64,000 nt of DNA from Pseudomonas sp. GM74 (GCF_000282455.1 NZ_AKJG01000002.1:40153-104152), one strand, 5' to 3'; shown: positions 36,689-46,332, numbered from the stretch's first letter. Notes: generated by a model from the sequence alone, not told the origin. Program-made: numbers and translations.

Positions 36689-38131
36689 TTAGATGCCCAG
36701 GCAGAGATATTTGATTTCCAGGTAATCCTCGATGCCGTACTTGGAACCTTCACGGCCCAGGCCCGAGGCCTTGATGCCGCCGAACGGCGCGACTTCGTTG
36801 GAGATCAACCCGGTGTTGACGCCGACCATGCCGTATTCCAGGGCTTCTGCCACACGGAACACACGACCCAGGTCGCGGGCATAGAAGTACGAGGCCAGAC
36901 CGAACTCGGTGTCGTTGGACATCGCGATCACGTCGGCTTCGTCTTTGAAGCGGAACAGCGGAGCCAATGGACCGAAGGTTTCTTCCTTGGCCACGGCCGC
37001 ATTGTTCGGCACGTTGGTCAGGATGGTCGGCTCGAAGAAGTTGCCTTCCATCGGCTTGCCGCCGGACAGCACGGTGGCGCCTTTGGAAACGGCGTCGGCA
37101 ATGTGCTCTTGCACCTTGGCCACGGCTTTTTCGTCGATCAGCGGGCCAGTGGTGGTGCCGGCTTCCAGACCGTTACCGATCTTGAGCTTGGCCACAGCCA
37201 CTTTCAGCTTCTCGGCAAAGGCGTCGTAGACCGAATCCTGAATGTACAGGCGGTTGGCGCAGACGCAGGTCTGGCCGTTGTTGCGATACTTGGAAATGAT
37301 CGCGCCTTCGACGGCCTTATCCAGGTCCGCATCGTCGAACACGATGAACGGCGCGTTGCCGCCCAGTTCCAGGGAGACTTTCTTGATGTCCTTGGCGCAT
37401 TCCGACATCAGTTGACGGCCGATTTCGGTCGAACCGGTGAAGGACAGCTTGCGCACGATCGGGTTGCTGGTCAGCTCGCTGCCGATGTCGCCGGCGCTGC
37501 CGGAAACAACGCTGAACACGCCAGCCGGGATGCCGGCACGCTGGGCCAGTTCGGCCAGGGCGAAGGCGGAAAACGGAGTTTGCGAAGCAGGCTTGAGCAC
37601 CATGGTGCAACCGGCGGCCAGGGCCGGGCCGGCTTTACGGGTGATCATTGCAGCCGGGAAGTTCCACGGGGTGATTGCAGCGGTCACGCCGATTGGCTGC
37701 TTGATCACGATCAGGCGCTTGTCTGGCTGGTGACCCGGAATCACGTCACCGTAGATGCGCTTGGCTTCTTCGGCGAACCATTCGATGAAGGAAGCGGCGT
37801 AAACGATCTCGCCCTTGGCTTCGGCCAATGGCTTGCCTTGCTCCAGGGTCATCAGGTGAGCCAGGTCGTCCTGGTTCTCGATGATCAGCTCGAACCAGCG
37901 ACGCAGCTTGGTCGCACGTTCTTTGGCGGTCAGTGCACGCCAGGCCGGCAGCGCTTTGTCAGCGGCTTCGATCGCACGGCGGGTTTCGGCAGCGCCCATT
38001 TTCGGTACGGTGCCCAGAATTTCGCCCGTTGCCGGGTTGTTGACCTTGATCGTCTGACCATTGTCCGCATCTACCCAAGCGCCATCGATGAAGGCTTGCT
38101 GGCGGAACAACTGAGTGTCTTTCAGCTGCAT
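36689..38131 (-). CDS. gabD: GabD, succinate-semialdehyde dehydrogenase
   Basis: NAD(P)-dependent aldehyde dehydrogenase (480 aa) oxidising succinate semialdehyde to succinate. The ATG at 38131 has AGGAAA upstream; a frame start at 38191 would overlap the upstream gene. Catalytic Glu in VSLELGGNAPFIV and Cys in NNGQTCVCANR are present, as is ITPWNFPAAM. It is 28 bases downstream of an acetolactate-synthase-like gene and probably cotranscribed with it, a pairing that also feeds an aldehyde product into central metabolism. Confidence 0.93.
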   Translation of the reverse strand: MQLKDTQLFRQQAFIDGAWVDADNGQTIKVNNPATGEILGTVPKMGAAETRRAIEAADKALPAWRALTAKERATKLRRWFELIIENQDDLAHLMTLEQGKPLAEAKGEIVYAASFIEWFAEEAKRIYGDVIPGHQPDKRLIVIKQPIGVTAAITPWNFPAAMITRKAGPALAAGCTMVLKPASQTPFSAFALAELAQRAGIPAGVFSVVSGSAGDIGSELTSNPIVRKLSFTGSTEIGRQLMSECAKDIKKVSLELGGNAPFIVFDDADLDKAVEGAIISKYRNNGQTCVCANRLYIQDSVYDAFAEKLKVAVAKLKIGNGLEAGTTTGPLIDEKAVAKVQEHIADAVSKGATVLSGGKPMEGNFFEPTILTNVPNNAAVAKEETFGPLAPLFRFKDEADVIAMSNDTEFGLASYFYARDLGRVFRVAEALEYGMVGVNTGLISNEVAPFGGIKASGLGREGSKYGIEDYLEIKYLCLGI

Positions 38132-38159
38132 GACGTTTCCTTTTCTGAATGGGGTTGGC

Positions 38160-39803
38160 TTAAACCAAAGCGCTACGTCTTTTAAGCTCATGGTTCAGAA
38201 TGAAATCGTTCTCGGAATAATCCACCGGGCAATCGATAACGTGCACACCCGGCTCACTGATGCAGCGCTGCAGTAGCGGCAAGAAGCCTTCGGCGCTTTC
38301 CACCCGGTGGCCCTTGGCACCATAGCTTCGCGCATACATGACGAAATCCGGGTTGCCGTAGTCCAGGCCAAAATCAGTGAACCCCATGTTGGACTGCTTC
38401 CAACGGATCATGCCGTAGCCATCATCGCGTAGGATGATGACCGTCAGGTTCATCTTCAAACGTACAGCGGTTTCCAGCTCCTGGCTGTTCATCATGAAGC
38501 CGCCGTCACCGCACACAGCTACCACAGGACGATCCGGATAGACCAAATGTGAAGCCATCGCCGAAGGCAAGCCCGCACCCATCGTTGCCAAGGCATTGTC
38601 TAACAGTACGGTGTTGGGTTTATGTGCCTTGTAGTTGCGCGCGAACCAGATTTTGTAGATGCCGTTATCCAGAGCCACGATGCCTTCGGAGGGCATGGCA
38701 CGACGCACGTCGGCGACAAAGCGCTGCGGGTAGATCGGGAAACGGTTGTCGTCCGCGCCCTCGATCACTTGGGCCTCGTTGGATTCACGGATCGTCATAA
38801 GGCGGGTGAAGTCCCAGTGTGAAGTGTCATTCAAGGATTCGCCGATCTGCCAAACAGCATTGGCGATATCGCCGATCACTTCGACCTGCGGGAAGTACAC
38901 CGGATCGACCTCGGCGGAGCGGAAGTTGATGTGGATGACTTCGGTGCCGCCACGGACCATGAAAAATGGCGGTTTCTCAATCACGTCGTGGCCAATGTTT
39001 ACGATCAGATCAGCCGCCTCGACAGCACGGTGCACGAAGTCGCCGGAAGACAGTGCGGCATTGCCAAGGAAGCGTGGATGACGCTCATCTACCACACCTT
39101 TGCCCATCTGAGTGGTGACAAAAGGGATGCCGGTCTTGTCGATCAGTTGCTTGAGTACCTTGGCAGTCATCTTGCGATTGGCGCCGGCACCAATCACCAG
39201 GATCGGGCTACGGGCTGTCTGCAATTTCTCGACTGCGGCCTCGATGGCCTTGTGTTCGGCCAGCGGGCGACGATGCAGGCTCGGAGGAATTGGCCGGCTT
39301 TCGGTCTGCTCCGCGGCGATGTCCTCGGGAAGTTCAAGATGAACCGCTCCGGGCTTCTCTTCCTCAGCAAGGCGGAAGGCTTCACGCACACGCGAGGGAA
39401 TGTTGTCAGCGGACGCCAACTGGTGGGTGTACTTGGTCAGCGGTTGCATCATCCCAACAACATCAAGAATCTGGAAACGGCCCTGCTTGGACTTTTTGAT
39501 TGGCTTCTGCCCTGTAATCATGAGCATTGGCATTCCACCCAAGTAGGCATAGGCGCCAGCAGTGACCAGGTTCGTAGCGCCAGGGCCAAGGGTCGATAAG
39601 CTGACTCCCGTTTTGCCGGTTAACCGGCCATAGGTTGCCGCCATGAAACCAGCCGATTGCTCATGTCGAGTGAGAACGAGCCGGATGTTGGAGCGCCTGA
39701 GTGATTCAAGTAAATCCAGGTTCTCTTCACCAGGAATCCCGAACACGAACTCTACGCCCTCATTCTCGAGGCACTGCACTACGACGTCTGAAGCCTTGAG
39801 CAT
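38160..39803 (-). CDS. acetolactate-synthase-like ThDP-dependent enzyme
   Basis: 547-aa thiamine-diphosphate enzyme of the acetolactate synthase / benzoylformate decarboxylase family. Visible features are the catalytic Glu in RHEQSAGFMA, the middle domain PILVIGAGANRKM, and the ThDP-Mg motif from GDGGFMMNSQ to the conserved Asn-type segment. The start at 39803 has GAGGAG upstream. No small regulatory subunit gene is adjacent, unlike biosynthetic IlvBH, so a catabolic or alternative 2-oxoacid reaction is likely. It is cotranscribed with gabD. Its leader directly abuts the truncated LysR gene. Confidence 0.85.
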   Translation of the reverse strand: MLKASDVVVQCLENEGVEFVFGIPGEENLDLLESLRRSNIRLVLTRHEQSAGFMAATYGRLTGKTGVSLSTLGPGATNLVTAGAYAYLGGMPMLMITGQKPIKKSKQGRFQILDVVGMMQPLTKYTHQLASADNIPSRVREAFRLAEEEKPGAVHLELPEDIAAEQTESRPIPPSLHRRPLAEHKAIEAAVEKLQTARSPILVIGAGANRKMTAKVLKQLIDKTGIPFVTTQMGKGVVDERHPRFLGNAALSSGDFVHRAVEAADLIVNIGHDVIEKPPFFMVRGGTEVIHINFRSAEVDPVYFPQVEVIGDIANAVWQIGESLNDTSHWDFTRLMTIRESNEAQVIEGADDNRFPIYPQRFVADVRRAMPSEGIVALDNGIYKIWFARNYKAHKPNTVLLDNALATMGAGLPSAMASHLVYPDRPVVAVCGDGGFMMNSQELETAVRLKMNLTVIILRDDGYGMIRWKQSNMGFTDFGLDYGNPDFVMYARSYGAKGHRVESAEGFLPLLQRCISEPGVHVIDCPVDYSENDFILNHELKRRSALV

Positions 39804-39804
39804 T

Positions 39805-40197
39805 TCACTCTCCTCTAAAATCATGTATCTGTGCTTGAGGTGCAACCTTGGACAATTCGCTTACGATGGCGGGGAACCTAACGACTTCGCCAACGTTGCG
39901 CATTCTGATGGTAAATGTCTTTTCACAACTTTTCGGATCAAACACCGGCATTTGGCTTCCAGCCTCCCTGACCATCGCAAGGGAGGCCAACAGTCGCAGC
40001 GCGATATGGACACAAAACGGTGTCGGTTCCATTCGGCGACCTACCAGCGTAAACAACCTGTCACCATAGTCGTTTCGTAACCGCTTGAGCGACCCGCTGA
40101 CGGCTGCCTGCGTAACACCCAGATTCTGCACCGCAATTGAAGCGGAGTGGTCTCGCCACAACGACTCAAAGGTATAGAGCAGATTTATATCTTTCAT
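39805..40197 (-). pseudogene. truncated NahR-like LysR regulator
   Basis: Only the first 130 aa of a LysR-type regulator (normal length about 300). The helix-turn-helix IAVQNLGVTQAAVSGSLKRL and the following RLFTLVGRRMEPTP segment, then FDPKSCEKTFTIRMRNVGEVV, resemble the NahR/NodD/LinR subgroup that controls aromatic catabolism. The effector domain is missing: the frame stops in TGA one base before the ATG of the acetolactate-synthase-like gene. A deletion appears to have joined it to that leader. It is probably the decayed activator of the adjacent meta-cleavage genes, and could at most bind DNA without inducer response. Confidence 0.8.
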
Positions 40198-40221
40198 CAC
40201 AGCGCCCTGACTGATATTCAG

Positions 40222-40278
40222 AAACCAAAACACTGCACTTGCCAGCAAAGCGTCGTGGGCTTCGACCGGCAAGTGCAG
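40222..40278 (-). terminator. terminator of the meta-cleavage operon
   Basis: Perfect 11-base stem CTGCACTTGCC (40233-40243) / GGCAAGTGCAG (40268-40278), with a further GTCG/CGAC pairing inside the loop. On the minus strand it is followed by TGTTTTGGTTT. It lies 41 bases after the aldolase stop. Confidence 0.7.
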
Positions 40279-40319
40279 TAAAGCTGGAGTTCTTGAGTGT
40301 TATGCGGACGCGTGATAAC

Positions 40320-41339
40320 TCAACGTCGTGTCAGGTCCAGCGCCACATCGACGATCATGTCCTCTTGCCCACCGACCATTTTTCGCCGACCCAATTCGAC
40401 CAGGATGTCGACGGTACGCAACCCATAGCGCTGGGCCGCCGCTTCGGCATGGCGAAGAAAGCTGGAGTAAACGCCTGCATAACCCAGCGCCAGCGTCTCG
40501 CGATCTACCCGCACCGGACGGTCCTGCAGCGGACGGATGATGTCATCGGCGGCATCCATCAAGGTGTAGAGGTCGGTGCCATGATTCCAGCCCAGTCGCT
40601 CGGCGGCAGCGATGAACACCTCCAATGGCGCGTTGCCCGCCCCCGCCCCCATGCCAGCCAGGCTGGCGTCAATGCGGTCACAGCCCTCTTCCACCGCGAC
40701 GATGGAGTTGGCCACGCCCAGGCTTAAGTTGTGGTGGGCGTGCATGCCGGTTTCGGTTTCCGGCTTGAGCACCGCCTTGAACGCACGGAAACGCTCGCGC
40801 ACGTCCTGCATGTTCATCGCCCCACCGGAGTCGGCCATGTACACGCAGGTCGCGCCGTAGCTCTCCATCAACTTGGCTTGGGCGGCCAACTGCTCGGCCG
40901 GAATCATGTGGCTCATCATCAGGAAACCGACGGTGTCCATGCCCAGTTCGCGGGCATATTCGATGTGCTGTTTCGACACATCGGCCTCGGTGCAATGAGT
41001 GGCGATGCGCACCACCCGGGCACCGGCGTTGTAGGCTGCTTTCAGGTCATGCACGGTGCCGATGCCGGGCAACAACAAGGTAGTGATCTTGGCGTGGCTG
41101 ATCACATCGGCGGCGGCTTCGATCCATTCCAGGTCGGTGTGGGCGGCGAAGCCGTAGTTGAAGCTCGACCCTTGCAGGCCATCACCGTGCGCCACTTCGA
41201 TCGAATCGACCTTGGCTTTGTCCAAGGCGCGGGCGATGTCCTGCACGTTCTGCAGCGAATACTGGTGACGAATCGCGTGGCTGCCGTCGCGCAGGGTGAC
41301 GTCGGAGATGTAGAGTTTTTTGCCGGGATTGAAAGTCAT
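40320..41339 (-). CDS. dmpG: 4-hydroxy-2-oxovalerate aldolase (DmpG/BphI family)
   Basis: Class II metal-dependent aldolase (339 aa) splitting 4-hydroxy-2-oxovalerate to pyruvate and acetaldehyde. The N-terminal [15 protein letters not shown] with catalytic Arg/Asp/His, the [15 protein letters not shown] metal site and the [13 protein letters not shown] motif are intact. It normally forms a channelling complex with the acylating acetaldehyde dehydrogenase, whose gene ends 10 bases upstream. It is the last step and last gene of the operon. Start ATG at 41339 with GAGGAG. Confidence 0.94.
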   Translation of the reverse strand: MTFNPGKKLYISDVTLRDGSHAIRHQYSLQNVQDIARALDKAKVDSIEVAHGDGLQGSSFNYGFAAHTDLEWIEAAADVISHAKITTLLLPGIGTVHDLKAAYNAGARVVRIATHCTEADVSKQHIEYARELGMDTVGFLMMSHMIPAEQLAAQAKLMESYGATCVYMADSGGAMNMQDVRERFRAFKAVLKPETETGMHAHHNLSLGVANSIVAVEEGCDRIDASLAGMGAGAGNAPLEVFIAAAERLGWNHGTDLYTLMDAADDIIRPLQDRPVRVDRETLALGYAGVYSSFLRHAEAAAQRYGLRTVDILVELGRRKMVGGQEDMIVDVALDLTRR

Positions 41340-41349
41340 GTCGGTCTCC

Positions 41350-42288
41350 TCAGGCGTTGAGCATCGACTGTGCCATGCGCTCGGCGGTGGCCAAGGCAGC
41401 GGAAGTCATGATGTCGAGGTTGCCGGCATAGGCTGGCAGGTAGTGGGCGGCGCCTTCGACTTCGAGGAACACTGAGGTCTTGAGACCGGAGAACTTGCCA
41501 AGACCCGGTATGTTCAGTGGTGCGTCTTCAGGGATGACGTCGAACTGGACTTTTTGCTTGAGGCGATAGCCCGGCACATAGGCCTGTACGGCGGCCGCCA
41601 TCTCTTCGATGGAGGCCTCGACCAGTGTCTGATCAGCGGCTTCGGACAGCACAAACACCGTGTCACGCATCATCAGCGGCGGTTCGGCCGGGTTCATCAC
41701 GATGATCGCCTTGCCCTTGGCTGCGCCGCCGATCGCTTCGATAGCCTTGGAGGTGGTTTCGGTGAATTCGTCGATGTTGGCACGAGTGCCGGGACCCGCG
41801 GACTTGCTGGCGATCGAGGCGACGATTTCGGCGTAGTGAACCTTGGCCACGCGTGATACTGCTGCGACCATGGGGATGGTCGCCTGGCCACCGCAGGTGA
41901 CCATGTTGACGTTGAGTTGGCCGAGATTCTGTTCCAGATTGACCACCGGCACGCAATACGGGCCGATGGCTGCAGGTGTCAGGTCGATCAGACGGATACC
42001 GGGTTTGATCGAGCGCAGGAAGGCGTCGTTTTTTACGTGGGCGCCGGCCGAGGTGGCATCGAAGACGAAGTCGATGTCCTTGAATTCGTCCATGCGGGTC
42101 AGGCCTTCAACACCTTCATGGGTCACCGCCACGCCCAAGCGTTGGGCGCGGGCCAAACCATCAGAGGTCGGGTCGATGCCGACCATAGCGGCCATTTTCA
42201 GGTGCTTGCCGTGACGCAAAATCTTGATCATCAGGTCAGTGCCGATGTTGCCCGAGCCGATGATTGCGACGCTGATTGGATTGCTCAT
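41350..42288 (-). CDS. dmpF: acetaldehyde dehydrogenase, acylating (DmpF family)
   Basis: 312-aa enzyme converting acetaldehyde, CoA and NAD to acetyl-CoA. The N-terminal Rossmann motif [16 protein letters not shown], catalytic Cys in [15 protein letters not shown] and the family-typical [10 protein letters not shown] segment are present. It pairs with the aldolase downstream. The ATG at 42288 is chosen, since a GTG 24 bases earlier would extend the protein beyond the family start. The ribosome site (AGGA) is slightly distant. Confidence 0.94.
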   Translation of the reverse strand: MSNPISVAIIGSGNIGTDLMIKILRHGKHLKMAAMVGIDPTSDGLARAQRLGVAVTHEGVEGLTRMDEFKDIDFVFDATSAGAHVKNDAFLRSIKPGIRLIDLTPAAIGPYCVPVVNLEQNLGQLNVNMVTCGGQATIPMVAAVSRVAKVHYAEIVASIASKSAGPGTRANIDEFTETTSKAIEAIGGAAKGKAIIVMNPAEPPLMMRDTVFVLSEAADQTLVEASIEEMAAAVQAYVPGYRLKQKVQFDVIPEDAPLNIPGLGKFSGLKTSVFLEVEGAAHYLPAYAGNLDIMTSAALATAERMAQSMLNA

Positions 42289-42323
42289 TGTTATTGTGTC
42301 CTGTCGTTGCACACAGCCTGGGA

Positions 42324-42524
42324 TCAGGCGTTACCACGCCGGCGTTCGGCAAGGGTCTTGCCACCCGCAGCCCACTGGGTTTCGGGAATCTCTTGAAGCA
42401 GCACGCGTACGCTATCTACGGGCACATCGAGGCTTTGCGCGATGGCCTGGGTGACGTTGAGCAACAGTGCATGCTTCTTCTCTTCACTGCGTCCTTCGGC
42501 GAGGTGGATCATGGCGATAGGCAT
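42324..42524 (-). CDS. dmpI: 4-oxalocrotonate tautomerase
   Basis: 66-aa tautomerase interconverting 2-hydroxymuconate and 4-oxalocrotonate. After Met removal the catalytic Pro1 of [15 protein letters not shown] is exposed, and the conserved Arg residues near 11 and 39 (in the numbering of the mature protein) are in place. The ATG at 42524 is set by the PIA start; the longer frame upstream is spurious. It lies 16 bases after the decarboxylase stop. Confidence 0.93.
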   Translation of the reverse strand: MPIAMIHLAEGRSEEKKHALLLNVTQAIAQSLDVPVDSVRVLLQEIPETQWAAGGKTLAERRRGNA

Positions 42525-42540
42525 GGTCGATAGCTCCGGA

Positions 42541-43344
42541 TCAACGCTGGCTGGACGAAGTGAAGCGCATGGAGACGCTGCCCAAATGCTGGTAGCGGAC
42601 GGTGATGTTGTCCCCGGCAGCAACGGCAATGGCCTCGGTGATGCCACCGGTCATGATGAAGCAGCCCGCCGGCAGTTCACGCCCCTTGGCACCGAGCATG
42701 TTGGCCAGCATGGCGACGCTCTGCGCCGGATGCCCGAGCACCGCGGCGCCGGCACCGGTGGCGACTACTTCGCCGTTCTTTTCCAGCACCACACCCAGGC
42801 ATTTAAGGTCAATGCCCTGCACGCCACTCATTTGTCCGCCGGTGACGAAGCGTGCCGAAGAGGTGTTGTCGGCAATGACGCTCTTGAGATCGAAGCGGAA
42901 GTTCTCGTAGCGCGAGTCGATCACTTCAACTGCCGGCAAAATAAAATCGGTAGCCGCCAATACGTCGCCAATATGCACGCCCGGTCCCTTGAGCGGATGC
43001 TTGAGGACAAAGGCGATCTCGGCCTCGACCTTGGGATGGATCAACCCGTCAACATCGATAGCCGCGCCGTCCAGGCAAGAGCCGTAGTCCGTAAGGAAGC
43101 CGTGGATCGGGTCAGTGACCCCCATTTGCTTCATTTTTGCGAAAGACGTCAGGCCCATTTTCAGGCCGGCGATACGTACACCGCGTGACTCTTTGCGTTG
43201 GCGAATGGTGTCCTGAATGGCGTAGGCGTCTTCCCAGTCCATGTCGGGGTGAGCGTCGGTAATCTTGGCCACCGCCTCTCGGTTGAGCTCGGCATTTTCC
43301 AGGTGTTCGGCCAGTTGGGCGATAGTTGCTGCAGAGAGATTCAT
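42541..43344 (-). CDS. dmpH: 4-oxalocrotonate decarboxylase (DmpH family)
   Basis: 267-aa metal-dependent decarboxylase converting 4-oxalocrotonate to 2-hydroxypenta-2,4-dienoate. It is homologous to the hydratase encoded next upstream, and the two usually form a complex. LKMGLTSFAKMKQMGV, PKVEAEIAFVLKHPL (metal-binding Glu residues) and GAAVLGHPAQSVAMLAN are family features. Start ATG at 43344 with AAGGA. It lies 11 bases from the upstream stop. Confidence 0.93.
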   Translation of the reverse strand: MNLSAATIAQLAEHLENAELNREAVAKITDAHPDMDWEDAYAIQDTIRQRKESRGVRIAGLKMGLTSFAKMKQMGVTDPIHGFLTDYGSCLDGAAIDVDGLIHPKVEAEIAFVLKHPLKGPGVHIGDVLAATDFILPAVEVIDSRYENFRFDLKSVIADNTSSARFVTGGQMSGVQGIDLKCLGVVLEKNGEVVATGAGAAVLGHPAQSVAMLANMLGAKGRELPAGCFIMTGGITEAIAVAAGDNITVRYQHLGSVSMRFTSSSQR

Positions 43345-43355
43345 AAGGATTTCCT

Positions 43356-44138
43356 TCAAACGAAACGAACGGAGGCCGAGCCGATGCCGCCCAGGTTGAT
43401 GCGCAATTGATCACCGGCCTTGACCGGCACCATGGCCGCCAGTGAACCGGAGAGGATGACTTCGCCCTTATTCAGGCCAATGCCAAGCTGGCCGAGTTTG
43501 TTGGCCAGCCAGGCCACGGCATTCGCCGGGTGGCCGAGGGCCGCAGCGCCGGCGCCAGTGGCAACCACTTCACCGTTCTTTTCCAGTGTCATGCCGACAC
43601 AAGCCAGGTCCACGTCACGCGGGGCCACGCCCTGCCCGCCCAAGACGAAAGCCCCGGCGGAGGCGTTGTCGGCGACGGTGTCCTGGATGCGGATCTTCCA
43701 GTCACGGATGCGCGAATCGACGATCTCGAAGCACGGCATCACATAGGCGGTGGCGCGCAGCACATCGGCGACGGTAATGCCCGGGCCACGCAGGTCTTCC
43801 TTGAGCACGAACGCGATTTCGCCTTCGGCCTTGGGTGCGATCAAGCCGTCGATGGCGATTGCGGCGCCATCGGCGTAAAGCATGTCCGAGAGCAGATGAC
43901 CGAAGTCCGGTTGATCGACGCCGAGCATGTCCATCACCACTTTGCTGGTGACCCCGATCTTTTTTCCAATGATCCTTTGGCCATCGTCAAGACGTCGCTG
44001 AATCATCGACAGCTGCACCTGATAGGCCTGCTCCAGGGTCATATCCGGATAGGTGTCAGTCAACGGTGCCAGAGCCTCGCAATTGCAGAGGGCCTGGTGC
44101 AGTTGGTGGCCGAGAACGTTAATCTCTTGCTTATTCAT
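43356..44138 (-). CDS. dmpE: 2-oxopent-4-enoate hydratase (DmpE family)
   Basis: 260-aa hydratase adding water to 2-hydroxypenta-2,4-dienoate to give 4-hydroxy-2-oxovalerate. KKIGVTSKVVMDMLGV, PKAEGEIAFVLKEDL and GAAALGHPANAVAWLANKL parallel the decarboxylase. The ATG at 44138 with AAGGAG is the true start. The same frame is open for 420 more bases upstream, but that part only shadows the dehydrogenase gene. It lies 10 bases after the dehydrogenase stop. Confidence 0.94.
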   Translation of the reverse strand: MNKQEINVLGHQLHQALCNCEALAPLTDTYPDMTLEQAYQVQLSMIQRRLDDGQRIIGKKIGVTSKVVMDMLGVDQPDFGHLLSDMLYADGAAIAIDGLIAPKAEGEIAFVLKEDLRGPGITVADVLRATAYVMPCFEIVDSRIRDWKIRIQDTVADNASAGAFVLGGQGVAPRDVDLACVGMTLEKNGEVVATGAGAAALGHPANAVAWLANKLGQLGIGLNKGEVILSGSLAAMVPVKAGDQLRINLGGIGSASVRFV

Positions 44139-44148
44139 GAATAGCTCC

Positions 44149-45609
44149 TTACAGCCGCACGCAGACGTTGCGCAGCTCGGTGTAGAACTCAAGCGAATGC
44201 ACGCCCCCCTCACGACCGATACCCGACTGCTTGGCACCGCCGAAAGCGGTACGCAGGTCGCGCAGAAACCACGAGTTGATCCAGCAAACACCCACGTCCA
44301 GTGCACTGCCCAGACGATGGGCGACCTGCAGGTTGCTAGTCCACACACTGGCGGCCAAGCCGTAGGGAGTGTCGTTAGCCAGGCGGACGACTTCTTCTTC
44401 GGTATCAAAAGGTGCGATGTGGCAAACCGGACCGAAGATTTCCTCGCGCACCACGGCCGAGGTTTCCGCAAGGCCGGTCCAGATCGTCGGCTCGAACCAG
44501 GCGCCTTCGGCCAAATGATCCGGTACCTGGGCGATGCCGCCGCCGTGGACCACGGTGGCACCGTCGGCGATAGCCTGACGGCAGTAAGAGAGAATTTTTT
44601 CGCGGTGACCGAGCGAGATCACCGGTCCCATGGTGCTGTCGTGCTGGTTCGGGTCACCCACTTTGATGCCTTCGGCGTGGACCTTGAACGCAGCGACAAA
44701 ACGCTCGAACAGCGGACGTTGGACGTAGATGCGCTCGGTACCCAGGCAGACCTGGCCACTGTTCTCGAACACGGCGCGCCCCAGTCCTTTGACGGCTTTT
44801 TCCAGGTCCGCATCGGCAAAAACGATGCCTGCGTTCTTGCCGCCCAGTTCCAGCGATACCGGGCGGATACCCTTGGCTGCGGCCTTCATGATGATCTCGC
44901 CCGTGCCGGTTTCACCGGTGAAGGTGACGCCATTGACCTCTGGGTGAGCGGTGAGGAAGGCACCGGCCGAGTCACCGCCGAAACCATGCACCACGTTGTA
45001 CACACCCGGTGGCACGCCGGCTTCATTCATGACTTCGGCGAGCAGCGTGGCAGTGGCCGGGGTCTCTTCGGAGGGTTTGACCACCACAGTATTGCCACAG
45101 GCCAGGGCCGGCCCAACCTTCCAGGTCATCAGCAACAGCGGCAGATTCCAGGGACAAACAACAGCGATGACGCCACGTGGTGCTCGCACGCTGTAGTTCA
45201 CCGCCTTGCCACCGTCAGGGGTGTCCATCACGAAGCTTTCAGTCGGCACATTCTTGATCAGGTCGGCGAACACCTTGAAGTTGGCCGCGCCACGGGGAAT
45301 GTCCAAGTGCCCGGCGAGTGCGCGGGGTTTGCCGGTATCGGCCACTTCCGCAGCCACAAACTCTTCATGGCGACGTTCGATGCCCTCCGCCACTTTGTGC
45401 AACAGGGCCGTTCGCTGGGCGACGGTCATGCTGCCCCAAGGGCCTTTCAATGCAGCTTGCGCAGCTTGCACGGCGGCGTCGACCTCAGCTTTGCCGGCCT
45501 CGTGCACCAAGCCGATCAGGCTGTTATCGGCTGGGTTGCGGTTCTCGAAGGTACGGGTGCTACTCACCCATTCACCATTGATGAAATGGCGGAATTCTTT
45601 AGCAGGCAT
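44149..45609 (-). CDS. dmpC: 2-hydroxymuconic semialdehyde dehydrogenase (DmpC family)
   Basis: NAD-dependent aldehyde dehydrogenase (486 aa) oxidising 2-hydroxymuconate 6-semialdehyde to 2-hydroxymuconate. VCPWNLPLLLMTWK, VSLELGGKNAGIVF (Glu) and ENSGQVCLGTER (Cys) are intact, and the AFGGAKQSGIGREGG C-terminus is typical. The start at 45609 (AAGGAA) is preferred to one 15 bases earlier. Its presence without a DmpD-type hydrolase gene shows that the pathway handles aldehyde, not ketone, ring-fission products. Confidence 0.93.
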   Translation of the reverse strand: MPAKEFRHFINGEWVSSTRTFENRNPADNSLIGLVHEAGKAEVDAAVQAAQAALKGPWGSMTVAQRTALLHKVAEGIERRHEEFVAAEVADTGKPRALAGHLDIPRGAANFKVFADLIKNVPTESFVMDTPDGGKAVNYSVRAPRGVIAVVCPWNLPLLLMTWKVGPALACGNTVVVKPSEETPATATLLAEVMNEAGVPPGVYNVVHGFGGDSAGAFLTAHPEVNGVTFTGETGTGEIIMKAAAKGIRPVSLELGGKNAGIVFADADLEKAVKGLGRAVFENSGQVCLGTERIYVQRPLFERFVAAFKVHAEGIKVGDPNQHDSTMGPVISLGHREKILSYCRQAIADGATVVHGGGIAQVPDHLAEGAWFEPTIWTGLAETSAVVREEIFGPVCHIAPFDTEEEVVRLANDTPYGLAASVWTSNLQVAHRLGSALDVGVCWINSWFLRDLRTAFGGAKQSGIGREGGVHSLEFYTELRNVCVRL

Positions 45610-45627
45610 AAGGTGTTCCTTCATTTT

Positions 45628-46332
45628 CTAGTTGGCTGGAGCGCTGGCTTCGGGGTCACCCGCCGTCAGGTATTCCCACATACGTTCGTAAATTCGGCCG
45701 CTGGTGACAGCCCGTCGCGCGCAGGCCTGTGGGTCGAGTACCGGCCCAAGGGCTGCAAGACCAGCGCTGTGCAGTTGCAATTCAATCCGCGCGGCGTCTT
45801 CCAGGTACCAGGTCAGCGTCAACGCTTCGATCAGTGACGCGCCAACGACGATGGCGCCGTTGCCACGCATGACCAGCGCATTCCCCTGCCCTAATTGATT
45901 GGCCAAGGCGCTGGCTTGGTCGTCGCTGCGCAGCAGCTGCGGGTCGTCCCACAGCGGGATTGGCTGCTGCAAATAGCTGCCCATGCCATGGCGCGGTTGA
46001 GGTGTGAGCCTTGCGCATGACAGGGTCATGACCTGGGCAGGCATGCTTCGGATCACGGCGTGGACGTCCGGGCGACGACGGTATATTTGCTGGTGGATAC
46101 GAACCTCACCCAGCACGCCGTCGGGCAACTCACCATTGACCGGTACCACGATTCCTGACTCGCCCGGCTGGATCAAACCCATCGGTTGCGCGGCGCATAC
46201 CAGAAAGTGCTCCTCATCCAGGCGCAGGCTGCAGTGCCCGTAGGCATGCACCAGACCCGCACGGGCCAAAGCGCGCGCAGCCACGCGCACCTGCGACTGC
46301 TCCTCGCGGCCGGGTATTGGCAAGCGACTCAC
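45628..46332 (-). CDS. class II aldolase/adducin-fold protein, candidate ring-fission-product decarboxylase
   Basis: 234-aa member of the AraD/fuculose aldolase/adducin family. Features are the N-terminal VHAYGHCSLRLDE, a metal-type HIS-rich region weaker than usual, VHAVIRSMPAQ and LVMRGNGAIVVGASLIEAL. In the p-cumate pathway the same fold (CmtD) decarboxylates the carboxylated ring-fission product. Here the gene overlaps the stop of the extradiol dioxygenase gene by 4 bases and is followed by the semialdehyde dehydrogenase. So decarboxylation of 2-hydroxy-3-carboxymuconate 6-semialdehyde is the most economical role. This is inference from context and family. Confidence 0.75.
   Translation of the reverse strand: MSRLPIPGREEQSQVRVAARALARAGLVHAYGHCSLRLDEEHFLVCAAQPMGLIQPGESGIVVPVNGELPDGVLGEVRIHQQIYRRRPDVHAVIRSMPAQVMTLSCARLTPQPRHGMGSYLQQPIPLWDDPQLLRSDDQASALANQLGQGNALVMRGNGAIVVGASLIEALTLTWYLEDAARIELQLHSAGLAALGPVLDPQACARRAVTSGRIYERMWEYLTAGDPEASAPAN

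Noticed and set aside
40233..40278. Inverted repeat as an insertion-sequence end
   Set aside because: Its position after the aldolase stop, inner pairing and following T-rich stretch fit a transcription terminator better.
44139..44561. Long N-terminal extension in frame with the hydratase gene
   Set aside because: It is an alternate reading of the dehydrogenase gene; the hydratase has its own AAGGAG site and a family-typical start at 44138.
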